A stretch of 64,000 nucleotides of DNA, from contig NZ_JAAXOX010000011.1 of NCBI RefSeq assembly GCF_012396125.1, positions 58,678-122,677 of the forward strand. The letters run 5' to 3'. The notes beneath the pieces were generated by a model, which was not told the DNA's origin, made no database searches, and saw only the letters and a program-made list of their open reading frames with translations. Origin of the DNA: Cellulomonas denverensis. GTDB taxonomy: Bacteria; Actinomycetota; Actinomycetes; Actinomycetales; Cellulomonadaceae. The translations under genes and the position numbers were made by a program. This document shows positions 33,096 to 40,857 of this stretch, piece by piece (positions within the stretch are counted from its first letter, which is position 1; every line of letters starts with the position of its first letter).

Positions 33096-33380
33096 GTGAC
33101 CAGCCCCGCCCGCCATGCCACCCGGCCCTCCGTCGGTACCGGCCGGCCGCGCCCCGCGTTCCTCGCCGCGGCCGGGTGCCTGATGGTTGGAGTGGTGGTG
33201 CACGTTCCCCCGGTCTGGAACCAGTTGGCCGGTCCGGAACGCGCCGGCCGCCGGGCCTGGTACCAGCGCGCCGCGGCGGGGTTCGGGCAGTGGCCGATCA
33301 CGATCCTGTGCGGCTTCGTGGCACTGCTGCTGGTGGGCTCGCTGCTGGCGTCGTCCCGCCGGGGCGCGGGGGAGTCCTAG
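33096..33380 (+). CDS. Small two-helix membrane protein, unknown
   Basis: A 94-residue protein with two predicted membrane helices (about residues 25-44 and 65-85) separated by a basic, aromatic loop (AGRRAWYQRAAAGFGQWP). The GTG at 33096 has GAGGA 7 nt upstream. I do not recognise the family; the coding call rests on composition and the ribosome site. Confidence 0.5.
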   Translation: MTSPARHATRPSVGTGRPRPAFLAAAGCLMVGVVVHVPPVWNQLAGPERAGRRAWYQRAAAGFGQWPITILCGFVALLLVGSLLASSRRGAGES

Positions 33381-33556
33381 CGGCGGCGGGCGGCGCGCGA
33401 CCGTGTCGGTGTCCGGCCCCGCGCGCCCACCCTCGTGCCCGCCGGGCCCGCGCCGACCTGCCCGCCGCGCCCAGCCGCCCGGCTGCCCGCCCGTCCCGCG
33501 CCGTCGTCGTCGCCGTGTGTCGAACCGATTCGTCCCAGGGATCGCCCTGACCGCCT

Positions 33557-33571
33557 GATCATCCGATGATC
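33557..33571. promoter_or_regulatory. 15-bp palindrome GATCATC-C-GATGATC
   Basis: A perfect 7-1-7 inverted repeat, AT-rich compared with its surroundings, 29 bp upstream of the lacI1 -35 box. Its sequence is unrelated to the GAAGCGCTTC sites, so it may bind a different regulator. Confidence 0.5.
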
Positions 33572-33579
33572 ACGGTATC

Positions 33580-33589
33580 GAAACGCTTC
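33580..33589. promoter_or_regulatory. LacI-type operator, upstream copy
   Basis: GAAACGCTTC matches the GAAGCGCTTC consensus of this locus at 9 of 10 positions and keeps the central CG. It lies 51 bp upstream of the perfect copy at 33641-33650, on roughly the same helix face, and 11 bp before the -35 box. Confidence 0.6.
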
Positions 33590-33599
33590 CGCGCCCAGC

Positions 33600-33629
33600 T
33601 GGACCTTCGATTAGTTCGGTGGCTAGAGT
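33600..33629 (+). promoter_or_regulatory. Promoter of lacI1
   Basis: TGGACC (33600-33605), an 18-nt spacer, then TAGAGT (33624-33629). The same TAGAGT hexamer with an 18-nt spacer occurs before the GH42 gene. The operator at 33640-33651 covers the expected start of transcription. Confidence 0.55.
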
Positions 33630-33639
33630 TACGGCCACG

Positions 33640-33651
33640 CGAAGCGCTTCG
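33640..33651. promoter_or_regulatory. LacI-type operator, perfect palindrome
   Basis: CGAAGCGCTTCG is a perfect 12-bp palindrome, beginning 11 bp after the -10 box. A repressor here would block transcription of lacI1 and whatever follows it. Confidence 0.8.
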
Positions 33652-33698
33652 ACTCTGCAGTGAGGTAGAGCCGTGCCGTCGAGGAAGAGGGCAGTGGA

Positions 33699-34727
33699 GT
33701 GGTGGTGACCATGCAGGACGTCGCCCGGCATGCCGGGGTGGCGCTGTCGACGGTCTCCGCCACCCTGACCGCCGCGCGGCCGGTGTCCGCCGGCACCCGG
33801 GCCCGAGTCGAGGCGTCGATGACCGAACTCGGCTACCGGCCCAACGCGCTGGCCCGCGGACTGGCGAGCAAGCGGAGCCACGTGCTCGCGCTGGCCTTCC
33901 CGATGGGCCCGGCCGGTCTCTCCCGCACCTCCGCCGAGTTCGTGATCGGCGCCACCGAGGCCGCCCAGGACCGTGGCTACCAGCTGGTGCTCTGGCCGTT
34001 CGCCACCGATGACGCCGCCGGGCTGCTGGACGTCGCCCGGCAGGGGCTGGCCGACGGGGTGCTGCTGATGGAGGTCGGCACCGGCGACGCCCGGGTCCGC
34101 GCGCTGGCCGAGGCCGGGATCCCGCAGGCGCTGATCGGGCGGACCGGCGACGACGGCCTGCCGGTGGTGGACATCGACTTCGACGCGACCGTGGTGGCGG
34201 CGGTGCAGCACCTGTCCGGACTGGGACACCGCCGGATCGCGTTCGTGAACCACGCCGAGCACCGGGTCACCGAGGGCCACGGACCGACCGTGCGGGCCGG
34301 CGAGGCCTACCGGCGGATCGTGGCCGGCCTCGGACTGCCCGCCCAGGAGGTGTTCGCCGAGGAGTCGGTGGCCGGCGGGCGGGTGGTGGCCGCGCAGCTG
34401 CTCGACGCACCGCAGCCACCGACCGCGGTGCTGGTGATGAACGAGGAGGCCGCCTTCGGGCTGGTCGCCGAGTTCGCCGCCCGCGGGGTCGCGATCCCCG
34501 GTGATGTCTCGGTCGCCGCGGTGGTGTCCACCCCGGCGGTGGCCGGGCAGACCGTGCCGCCGCTGACCACCTGGCACGCCCCGGGGGTCGCCCTCGGCCG
34601 CGCCGGGGTGGACCTGCTGCTCAGCGTGCTCGGCACCGGCGAGGTGCCCGCGCCGACGCTGATCGGCTGCGGACTCGTCGACCTGGGCAGCACCGGCCCG
34701 GCGCCCCGCGGCGGCCCGCACCCCTAG
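33699..34727 (+). CDS. LacI-family regulator 1 of the glycan locus
   Basis: A 342-residue repressor: N-terminal helix-turn-helix (QDVARHAGVALSTVSATL), a hinge helix with the minor-groove leucine (NALARGLASKR), then a periplasmic-binding-protein-like sugar sensor. The start is uncertain: three GTG codons in a row (33699, 33702, 33705) precede ATG 33711, and all give the same domains. The promoter carries a GAAGCGCTTC palindrome, which fits autoregulation. It lies 79 bp upstream of ABC importer 1 with no terminator between, so it may be cotranscribed. The inducer is unknown; an oligosaccharide is likely. Confidence 0.92.
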   Translation: MVVTMQDVARHAGVALSTVSATLTAARPVSAGTRARVEASMTELGYRPNALARGLASKRSHVLALAFPMGPAGLSRTSAEFVIGATEAAQDRGYQLVLWPFATDDAAGLLDVARQGLADGVLLMEVGTGDARVRALAEAGIPQALIGRTGDDGLPVVDIDFDATVVAAVQHLSGLGHRRIAFVNHAEHRVTEGHGPTVRAGEAYRRIVAGLGLPAQEVFAEESVAGGRVVAAQLLDAPQPPTAVLVMNEEAAFGLVAEFAARGVAIPGDVSVAAVVSTPAVAGQTVPPLTTWHAPGVALGRAGVDLLLSVLGTGEVPAPTLIGCGLVDLGSTGPAPRGGPHP

Positions 34728-34806
34728 ACCCCCCGACCCTGCACCGGCGTTCACCGGCGCAGGAAGACCTGTACGACCCGGCAGTAACTCGACGAGGAGG
34801 AACGAC

Positions 34807-36120
34807 GTGAAGGCTCAGCGCACCAGGTACGTGGCGGGCGCGATGGCGCTCGCCCTGCCCCTGGCCCTGGCGGCCTGCGGTGGGGACAACGGCGGAGGAG
34901 GCGGGGGCTCCGACGCCAACACCCTGACCGTCTGGCACTACGAGAACGACGAGTCGGCGATGGGCCAGGCCTGGGCCCGCGCGATCGAGATCTTCGAGGA
35001 CGAGCACCCCGACGTCACGGTGAAGGTCGAGAACCAGACCTTCGAGCAGATCCAGAAGAACGCCTCCATCTTCCTGACCGGCGACGACGTGCCGGACGTG
35101 ATGGAGTACAACAAGGGCAACGCCACCGCGGGCCAGCTGGCCTCGCAGGGCCTGATCACCCCGCTGACCGACGAGGCCGAGTCCCGTGGCTGGGGCGACA
35201 TCCTGCCCGCCTCGATCCAGACCACCGGCATGTACGACGAGCAGGGCCTGATGGGCTCCGGCGACTGGTACGGCGTGGCCAACTATGGCGAGTTCGTCGG
35301 CAACTACTACAACGACGACATGTTCACCGCGAACGGGATCGCGATCCCGACCACCTTCGAGGAGTTCGAGGCGGCGCTCGCGGCGTTCAAGGAGAAGGGC
35401 ATCACCCCGCTGGCCGAGGCCGGGTCGGAGTACCCGATGGGTCAGCTCTGGTACGAGCTGGTGCTGCACTACGGCGACCGGTCGCTGGTCGACGACTACC
35501 AGCTGTTCAAGGGCGACGTGGACTTCCACGACGACGCCTTCACCCAGGCGACCAACAAGCTCGACGAGTGGATCAAGGCCGGCTACATCGCCTCCGACTC
35601 CGCCGCGCTGACCGCCGAGGACATGGGCGTGTCCTTCATCAACGGCACCTACCCGATCATGGTCTCCGGCTCGTGGTGGTTCGGCCGGCTGAACGAGGAG
35701 ATCCCGTTCCAGTGGAGCCAGGGCCTGTTCCCGGGCAACGACCTGCACCCGGGCTCCTCCGGCAACCTGTGGGTGGTCCCGGAGAACGCGGCGAACAAGG
35801 ACCTGGCCTACGACTTCATCGACATCACGCTGAGCGATGAGGTGCAGGAGATCCTCGGCCAGGCGGGTGGCCTGCCGGTCGCGTCCACCGACGCCTCGGG
35901 CATCACGGACGAGAAGACCCGGGAGATGACCGAGAACTTCAACACCGTCCTGGACGAGGACGGCCTGGCGTTCTACCCCGACTGGCCGGTGGCCGGGTTC
36001 TACGACGTGATCGTGTCCGAGATGCAGTCGCTGATCAACCAGTCCAAGACCCCGGACGAGGTGCTGGACTCGCTGTCCAGCGCCTATGAGGACGGCAAGA
36101 CCGACCTGCTCGAGGGCTGA
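34807..36120 (+). CDS. ABC sugar importer 1, substrate-binding lipoprotein
   Basis: A 437-residue extracellular solute-binding protein (family 1, carbohydrate uptake type 1). The lipobox is LALAAC (Cys about 24), followed by a Gly-rich linker and TLTVWHYENDESAMGQAW. Many aromatic residues (GSGDWYGVANYGEF, GSWWFGRL) suit stacking on a sugar ring. GTG start with GAGGAGG upstream. A strong perfect hairpin follows before the permease genes, the usual way to keep binding protein in excess. No ATPase gene is nearby; a shared MsiK-type ATPase is the normal solution in actinobacteria. Confidence 0.93.
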   Translation: MKAQRTRYVAGAMALALPLALAACGGDNGGGGGGSDANTLTVWHYENDESAMGQAWARAIEIFEDEHPDVTVKVENQTFEQIQKNASIFLTGDDVPDVMEYNKGNATAGQLASQGLITPLTDEAESRGWGDILPASIQTTGMYDEQGLMGSGDWYGVANYGEFVGNYYNDDMFTANGIAIPTTFEEFEAALAAFKEKGITPLAEAGSEYPMGQLWYELVLHYGDRSLVDDYQLFKGDVDFHDDAFTQATNKLDEWIKAGYIASDSAALTAEDMGVSFINGTYPIMVSGSWWFGRLNEEIPFQWSQGLFPGNDLHPGSSGNLWVVPENAANKDLAYDFIDITLSDEVQEILGQAGGLPVASTDASGITDEKTREMTENFNTVLDEDGLAFYPDWPVAGFYDVIVSEMQSLINQSKTPDEVLDSLSSAYEDGKTDLLEG

Positions 36121-36125
36121 TCCTC

Positions 36126-36163
36126 CGCGCCGGTCCCGTCGCCACGGTGACGGGACCGGCGCG
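36126..36163 (+). terminator. Intercistronic hairpin between binding protein and permeases
   Basis: A perfect 15-bp inverted repeat, arms 36126-36140 and 36149-36163 (core GGTCCCGTC/GACGGGACC), with an 8-nt loop, 6 bp after the binding-protein stop. It probably stabilises the upstream message or partly ends transcription. Confidence 0.8.
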
Positions 36164-36213
36164 CCTCCCATCCCCCGAATCCAGCGGAGACCTGCGAGGA
36201 GAACGGCCCCCTG

Positions 36214-37158
36214 ATGTCCACGACCACCACTGCGACCACCCCGTCGCGCCGACGCAAGAACCGCGGCAAGTGGGGCTATGTGCCCTACCTGCTGCCGGGC
36301 CTGATCGGCTTCACCGTCATCATCCTGATCCCGTTCGGGATGAACATCTACTACTCCCTGCACAAGTGGAAGGGCGGCAACGCCCCGATGCGGTGGTACG
36401 GCCTGGGCAACTACGCCGACCTGATGCAGGACGAGCAGTTCTGGACCTCGTTCAAGAACTCGATCGCGATGATCGGCGCGATGGTGATCATCCCGACCGT
36501 GATCGGCCTGCTGCTCGCCACCGTGCTGTTCGACGTGCTGGGCAAGCGGTTCGGCCCCCGGGTCGCCTCCACCCTGCGCGCGCTGTACTACCTGCCGCAG
36601 ATCCTGCCGGTCGCCGTGGCCGGTGTGCTGTGGAACTGGATCCTGAACTCCCAGACCGGCGCGGTGAACGTGATCCTGCGCGGGATCGGGATCGACAACC
36701 CGCCGAACTGGCTGGGCTCCACCGACACCGCCCTGCCCAGCGTGATGCTGGTGCTGATCTGGATCCAGATCGGCTACCCGGTGGTCATCTTCATGTCCGC
36801 GCTGCAGCGGGTCGACCCCGAGCTGTACGAGGCGGCCGAGCTGGACGGCGCGGGCTGGTGGCACCGGTTCAAGGCGATCACGCTGCCGCAGATCAAGCCG
36901 GAGACGTTCGTCATCACGCTGACCTGCACGGTCGCCGCGCTGAAGGTCTTCGGACCGATCTACGTGCTGACCCGCGGTGGCCCGGAGAGTTCGACGCTGG
37001 TGCCGAGCTACTACTCGTACCTGAACTTCTTCGACAAGTCGAAGGTCGGCTACGGCGCCGCGATCGCCAACGTCCTGACGCTGCTGATCATCGTGGTCGC
37101 GGTCGTCATCATGGTGCTGCAGGCCCGCAGTGCCCGTCGTGAGGAGGAGGGGCACTGA
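36214..37158 (+). CDS. ABC sugar importer 1, permease A (MalF-like)
   Basis: A 314-residue inner-membrane permease with six predicted helices and the EAA loop EAAELDGAGWWHRFKAITLP, which docks the ATPase. The ribosome site is weak (GAGGAGAACG). It shares one base with the next permease gene (TGATG), so both are made together and probably form the heterodimeric pore. Confidence 0.94.
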   Translation: MSTTTTATTPSRRRKNRGKWGYVPYLLPGLIGFTVIILIPFGMNIYYSLHKWKGGNAPMRWYGLGNYADLMQDEQFWTSFKNSIAMIGAMVIIPTVIGLLLATVLFDVLGKRFGPRVASTLRALYYLPQILPVAVAGVLWNWILNSQTGAVNVILRGIGIDNPPNWLGSTDTALPSVMLVLIWIQIGYPVVIFMSALQRVDPELYEAAELDGAGWWHRFKAITLPQIKPETFVITLTCTVAALKVFGPIYVLTRGGPESSTLVPSYYSYLNFFDKSKVGYGAAIANVLTLLIIVVAVVIMVLQARSARREEEGH

Positions 37159-38075
37159 TGGCCACGCAGATCGAGACCCTGCCCGGCTCGGCGGGGGTCG
37201 GCGCCGGCCGGCGACCGCGCCGCTCCAAGGCCACCGACACCGATCGACGGCACCGCCGGGGCGTGGCCCGCTGGTTCGTGCTCGCCGCCGCGATCATCGT
37301 CGCGGTGCTGATGATGATCCCGTTCGTCATCATGGTGCTGAACGCCTTCAAGTCCCCGGCGGACTACTCCACGAACGGGCCGCTGAGCATCCCGCAGGAG
37401 CTCTACACCGACGGCCTGGTCAACTTCTGGGAGCGGGTCAACTTCCCGGAGAAGCTGCTCAACTCGGTGTGGATCTCCAGCTTCGTGGCGATCTTCGCCG
37501 TGGTGGTGTCCCTGCTGAGCGCCTATGCGCTGGGCGTCGGCCGGATCAAGGGCCGGATGTCGATCGTGACCCTGTTCCTGCTGGCCAACATGCTGCCGCA
37601 GGAGGTGCTGGTCTACCCGCTGTTCCAGATGGCGCAGAAGGTCGGGCTGAGCAACAACCAGTGGTCGATCATCCTGATCTTCACCGTGATCCAGGCGGCG
37701 TTCGGCACCTACCTGCTGTCCTCGGTGCTCGGCACCTTCCCGAAGGCGCTGCTGGAGGCGTCGGCGCTGGACGGGGCGGGCAAGTGGCGCACGCTGTGGA
37801 GCGTCGTCTTCCCGGTGGTGCGGCCGACCATGTCCGTGCTGGTGATCTTCTTCTTCATCTGGACCTGGAACGAGTTCTTCATCCCGCTGGTCATGCTGAC
37901 CACCAACGCGACCCAGACCATCCCGGTGGCGCTGGCCTCGCTGCAGGGCGACCGGATGATGGATGCGCCGACCACCAACGCCGGCGCCCTGGTGTCGATG
38001 ATCCCGGCGATCATCTTCTTCATCATGTTCCAGCGCACCCTGACCCGTGGCATCACGGCGGGTGCGGTCAAGTGA
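37158..38075 (+). CDS. ABC sugar importer 1, permease B (MalG-like)
   Basis: A 305-residue permease with six predicted helices. The EAA loop is EASALDGAGKWRTLWSVVFP, and the stretch IPFVIMVLNAFKSPADY is typical of MalG-type partners of oligosaccharide importers. The basic N-terminal 35 residues are cytoplasmic. A strong terminator follows 45 bp later, closing the importer 1 operon. Confidence 0.94.
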   Translation: MATQIETLPGSAGVGAGRRPRRSKATDTDRRHRRGVARWFVLAAAIIVAVLMMIPFVIMVLNAFKSPADYSTNGPLSIPQELYTDGLVNFWERVNFPEKLLNSVWISSFVAIFAVVVSLLSAYALGVGRIKGRMSIVTLFLLANMLPQEVLVYPLFQMAQKVGLSNNQWSIILIFTVIQAAFGTYLLSSVLGTFPKALLEASALDGAGKWRTLWSVVFPVVRPTMSVLVIFFFIWTWNEFFIPLVMLTTNATQTIPVALASLQGDRMMDAPTTNAGALVSMIPAIIFFIMFQRTLTRGITAGAVK

Positions 38076-38119
38076 GCTGAGCGCGGGGGCGAACCGGCGG
38101 GTCGGGGGACGGCCGGCGG

Positions 38120-38160
38120 GGTACGGGGCGGATGCGCGGTCGGCGCGTCCGCCCCGTACC
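38120..38160 (+). terminator. Terminator of the importer 1 operon
   Basis: Two 18-bp arms (38120-38137 and 38143-38160, starting GGTACGGGGCGG and ending CCGCCCCGTACC) with one G-U pair and a 5-nt loop. It is one of the longest stems in the window. The remaining 120 bp before the next gene show no clear promoter. Confidence 0.85.
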
Positions 38161-38284
38161 GCGTCACCACCCACCCGGTGTGCACGGGGGACTTGCGGTA
38201 CCCACGCGGCGCGAGACACTCGGGTGTCAGTGGTGCCGGGCGACGGTGCGCCCGGCACCCGCCGTCTCGCCCCGAGGACCCGTC

Positions 38285-40480
38285 ATGTCGCTGCGCCGTG
38301 TCGCCGCCAGCACGCTGGCCGCCGCTCTGGTCGTCCTGCCGCTCGGCACCGCCCAGGCACTGGTCACGGGGTGGGCGGCCCTCCCGGGCATGCCCGGTCT
38401 GGGCGCCGGCTTCGACGCGGCCGTGCAGGTGGTGCTGCCGCTGGCCGACGGCAGCGGCGATCTGATCGTCGGCGGTGACTTCACCAGCCTGAACGGCGAC
38501 GGGTCGATCCCCGATCATCTGGTGCGGTTGAACGCCGACGGTTCGCCGGACACCGACACCGGGTTCAACGCCGCCCTCGGCACCGGGTTGGACGCCCGGG
38601 TGCGGACCGGGCTGCTCGCCGATGACGGCCAGATCGTGATCGGCGGTGACTTCACCACGATGGACGGCGCCGCCACGATCCCGCAGCGACTGGTGCGACT
38701 CGACCCGGCCGGCGGCGTGCCCGATCCGGCCTGGGTCACCGCGCTCGGCTCCGGGCTGGAGGGCCCGGTCACCGATCTGGCCTGGGAGGTCACCGGCGAT
38801 CTGCTGGTGGTGGGCGACTTCGCCTTCCTCGACGGCTCGCGGGTGCCGCGCGGCCTGATCCGGCTGCGGGCGGACGGCAGCCTCGACACCGCGCTGGCCG
38901 CGAGCCTGGCGCAGGGCTTCAGTGACCGGGTCGACACGGTCGCCGCGCTTCCCGACGGCGACCTGCTGGTCGGTGGTGTCTTCCAGACCCTGAACCTGCA
39001 GAACTCGATCCCCGCCCGGCTGGCGAGGTTGAACGCGGACGGCAGCCCCGACCGTGACACCGGCTTCAACGCGGCGGTCGGCTCCGGGGTGTCCGGCGTG
39101 GTGTACACGATCGCCACGACCGCGGACGGCGGGGTGATCCTGGGCGGCACGTTCTCGGCGATCGACGGGGATGCGACCCCCGCCGGACTGCTGCGCGTGG
39201 ACGGTGACGGGGTCCGGGACACCAGCACGTCGTTCAACGCGACCGCGGCCACCTTCGGCCGTGCCGTGGTCGCGACCGTGCTGGTGAGCGCCGACGGCGG
39301 TGTGCTGGTCGGCGGCAACTACTCCGGAGCGGGCGTGGTGCCCAACTCCCTGGTCCGGTTCGCCCCGGACGGCTCGCTGGACGACGACGTCAACGACGCC
39401 CTGGGCACCGGGTTCAACGGCTCGGTGTCCGCCCTGGCCGAGACCTCCGACGGTGCCCTCCTGGTCGGCGGCGCCTTCACGGCGCTGAACGGGGACGCCG
39501 GCACACCCGACGACCTGACCCGGATCACCCCGGTGAGCCTGGACATCGACGAGTCCAGCCTCGGCATCGACGCCACCGGCTCCCGCACCGATCCGGTGGG
39601 CGTCGCCCTGGGCCCGGTCACCCCCGGCGGCGTCGCCACCCCCGGCCTCGCGGTGAGCTTCGCGGTCACCGGGCTCCCCGACGGCCTGAGCTTCGACCCG
39701 GCAACCGGCCGGATCACCGGCACGCCGACCACCCCGGGGGACTACCCGGTCACGGTCACCGCCACCTCGCCCACCGGTGCCGGCACACTCACCGACACCA
39801 GCGCCTTCACCTGGACCGTCGCCGCCGGCCAGGCACCCACGGTCGCCGGGAGCCCGGCGACCGGCACCGTCGGCACCCCGTTCGACTTCACCCCTGCGGT
39901 GACCGGCGACCCGGCTCCGACCGTGACCGCGGTCGCCCGTGGGCCGCTGCCCGCCGGTCTGACCCTCGACCCGGCGACCGGCCGGGTCAGCGGCACGCCC
40001 ACCGCGGCCGGCACGGTCACGATCGACGTCACCGCGACGAACCTGCACGGGACCGCCGAGCGCACCGTCACGATCACCGTCCAGCCGGCCGCCGTGCCCG
40101 GGCTGACCGTGCGGTACCCGATCCGGATGGCGGGGCAATCGCAGACCGCGGTCGGCAGCGGCTTCGTCCCCGGGGAGCCGGTCCAGCTGGTGCTCACCTC
40201 CTCGCCGGTCGGCCTCGGCACCGTGATCGCGGATCAGGCCGGCGGGTTCACCCTCACCTTCACCGTGCCCGCCGACGTCGCACCGGGTGCCCACACCGTG
40301 ACCGCGACCGCCACCTCGGGGACGGCGAGAGCGGGCTTCACGGTGATCGCTGCGACCGTCGTCCCGGCGCCGGCCGGCCTGGCGGTCACCGGGACGCAGG
40401 TGGGTGTGGTCGTGGTGTCGGCCGCCGCCCTGGTGGTCGCAGGCGCCGCGATCCTGGCCTTGCGCCGCCGTCGGCGCTGA
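38285..40480 (+). CDS. Cell-wall-anchored delta-60-repeat protein with LAVTG sorting signal
   Basis: A 731-residue surface protein. From ATG 38285: a signal peptide (about 1-26, cleaved after AQA); six or seven delta-60 repeats of the form LxVGGxF...PxxLxRLNADGSxDxxF (about 40-415), a propeller-like fold; two He_PIG Ig-like domains (LPDGLSFDPATGRITGTPTTPG and LPAGLTLDPATGRVSGTPTAAG, about 440-600); one further Ig-like domain. The end is LAVTG at about 699-703, one hydrophobic helix and a run of arginines, the arrangement recognised by class E sortases (LAxTG). It stands between the two sugar importers and may hold glycan or another surface at the wall; binding is inferred only. Confidence 0.85.
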   Translation: MSLRRVAASTLAAALVVLPLGTAQALVTGWAALPGMPGLGAGFDAAVQVVLPLADGSGDLIVGGDFTSLNGDGSIPDHLVRLNADGSPDTDTGFNAALGTGLDARVRTGLLADDGQIVIGGDFTTMDGAATIPQRLVRLDPAGGVPDPAWVTALGSGLEGPVTDLAWEVTGDLLVVGDFAFLDGSRVPRGLIRLRADGSLDTALAASLAQGFSDRVDTVAALPDGDLLVGGVFQTLNLQNSIPARLARLNADGSPDRDTGFNAAVGSGVSGVVYTIATTADGGVILGGTFSAIDGDATPAGLLRVDGDGVRDTSTSFNATAATFGRAVVATVLVSADGGVLVGGNYSGAGVVPNSLVRFAPDGSLDDDVNDALGTGFNGSVSALAETSDGALLVGGAFTALNGDAGTPDDLTRITPVSLDIDESSLGIDATGSRTDPVGVALGPVTPGGVATPGLAVSFAVTGLPDGLSFDPATGRITGTPTTPGDYPVTVTATSPTGAGTLTDTSAFTWTVAAGQAPTVAGSPATGTVGTPFDFTPAVTGDPAPTVTAVARGPLPAGLTLDPATGRVSGTPTAAGTVTIDVTATNLHGTAERTVTITVQPAAVPGLTVRYPIRMAGQSQTAVGSGFVPGEPVQLVLTSSPVGLGTVIADQAGGFTLTFTVPADVAPGAHTVTATATSGTARAGFTVIAATVVPAPAGLAVTGTQVGVVVVSAAALVVAGAAILALRRRRR

Positions 40481-40564
40481 CCGTTCCCGCAGTTCACGCC
40501 GTCTCCGGCGTAGCGGCGCCGTGTCCGGTGTTGCGCGATCCTGTCCGGGGTTGATCGCCGGGAC

Positions 40565-40594
40565 TTGTCATCCGGCCTGTGCTGCCCGTAAGGT
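40565..40594 (+). promoter_or_regulatory. Promoter of importer 2 operon
   Basis: TTGTCA (40565-40570), 18-nt spacer, TAAGGT (40589-40594). Both boxes are close to the sigma-70 type consensus. An operator begins 17 bp downstream. Confidence 0.65.
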
Positions 40595-40610
40595 CGCCCC
40601 TGCGAGACCG

Positions 40611-40624
40611 TCGAAGCGCTTGCG
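40611..40624. promoter_or_regulatory. LacI-type operator, importer 2 proximal copy
   Basis: TCGAAGCGCTTGCG; the core GAAGCGCTTG matches the locus consensus at 9 of 10 positions. It overlaps the early transcribed region. Confidence 0.65.
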
Positions 40625-40766
40625 CAACGAAGGGCAACGGAGACCTGAGAAGGCGCAGTTCCGCTGCGCACGCCCCGTCGGCACCGTCCGGCGGCCCTCA
40701 CGAACCGGCGCTCGGAGTCGCACATTTCCGCACATGCCACCCCGGTGGCAGCCGCCCTCTCCAGGG

Positions 40767-40780
40767 TCGAAGCGCTTCAA
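40767..40780. promoter_or_regulatory. LacI-type operator, importer 2 distal copy
   Basis: TCGAAGCGCTTCAA with a perfect 10-bp core GAAGCGCTTC, about 170 bp inside the expected transcript and 156 bp from the other copy, a distance suited to repression by looping or as a roadblock. Confidence 0.72.
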
Positions 40781-40857
40781 CCGATCGCGGAGGTGAGCAG
40801 CGCCCCGGCTGCCCACCGGGTCCACCCGCGTGGTGGCTTCAGAGAGGAACGCCAACG

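Larger units (their letters stand above)
33381..33698 (+). promoter_or_regulatory. Control region of the lacI1/ABC1 unit
   Basis: A 318-bp stretch without a gene. The first 150 bp are plain GC-rich sequence in which I see nothing. The rest holds a 15-bp palindrome, an imperfect and a perfect GAAGCGCTTC-type operator, and a promoter, listed separately. Confidence 0.6.
40481..40857 (+). promoter_or_regulatory. Control region of importer 2
   Basis: 377 bp without a gene. It holds a good promoter (40565-40594) and two GAAGCGCTTC operators 156 bp apart (40611 and 40767), and a ribosome site AGAGAGGAA before ATG 40858. The mRNA leader would be about 255 nt. Nothing else is seen. Confidence 0.6.
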
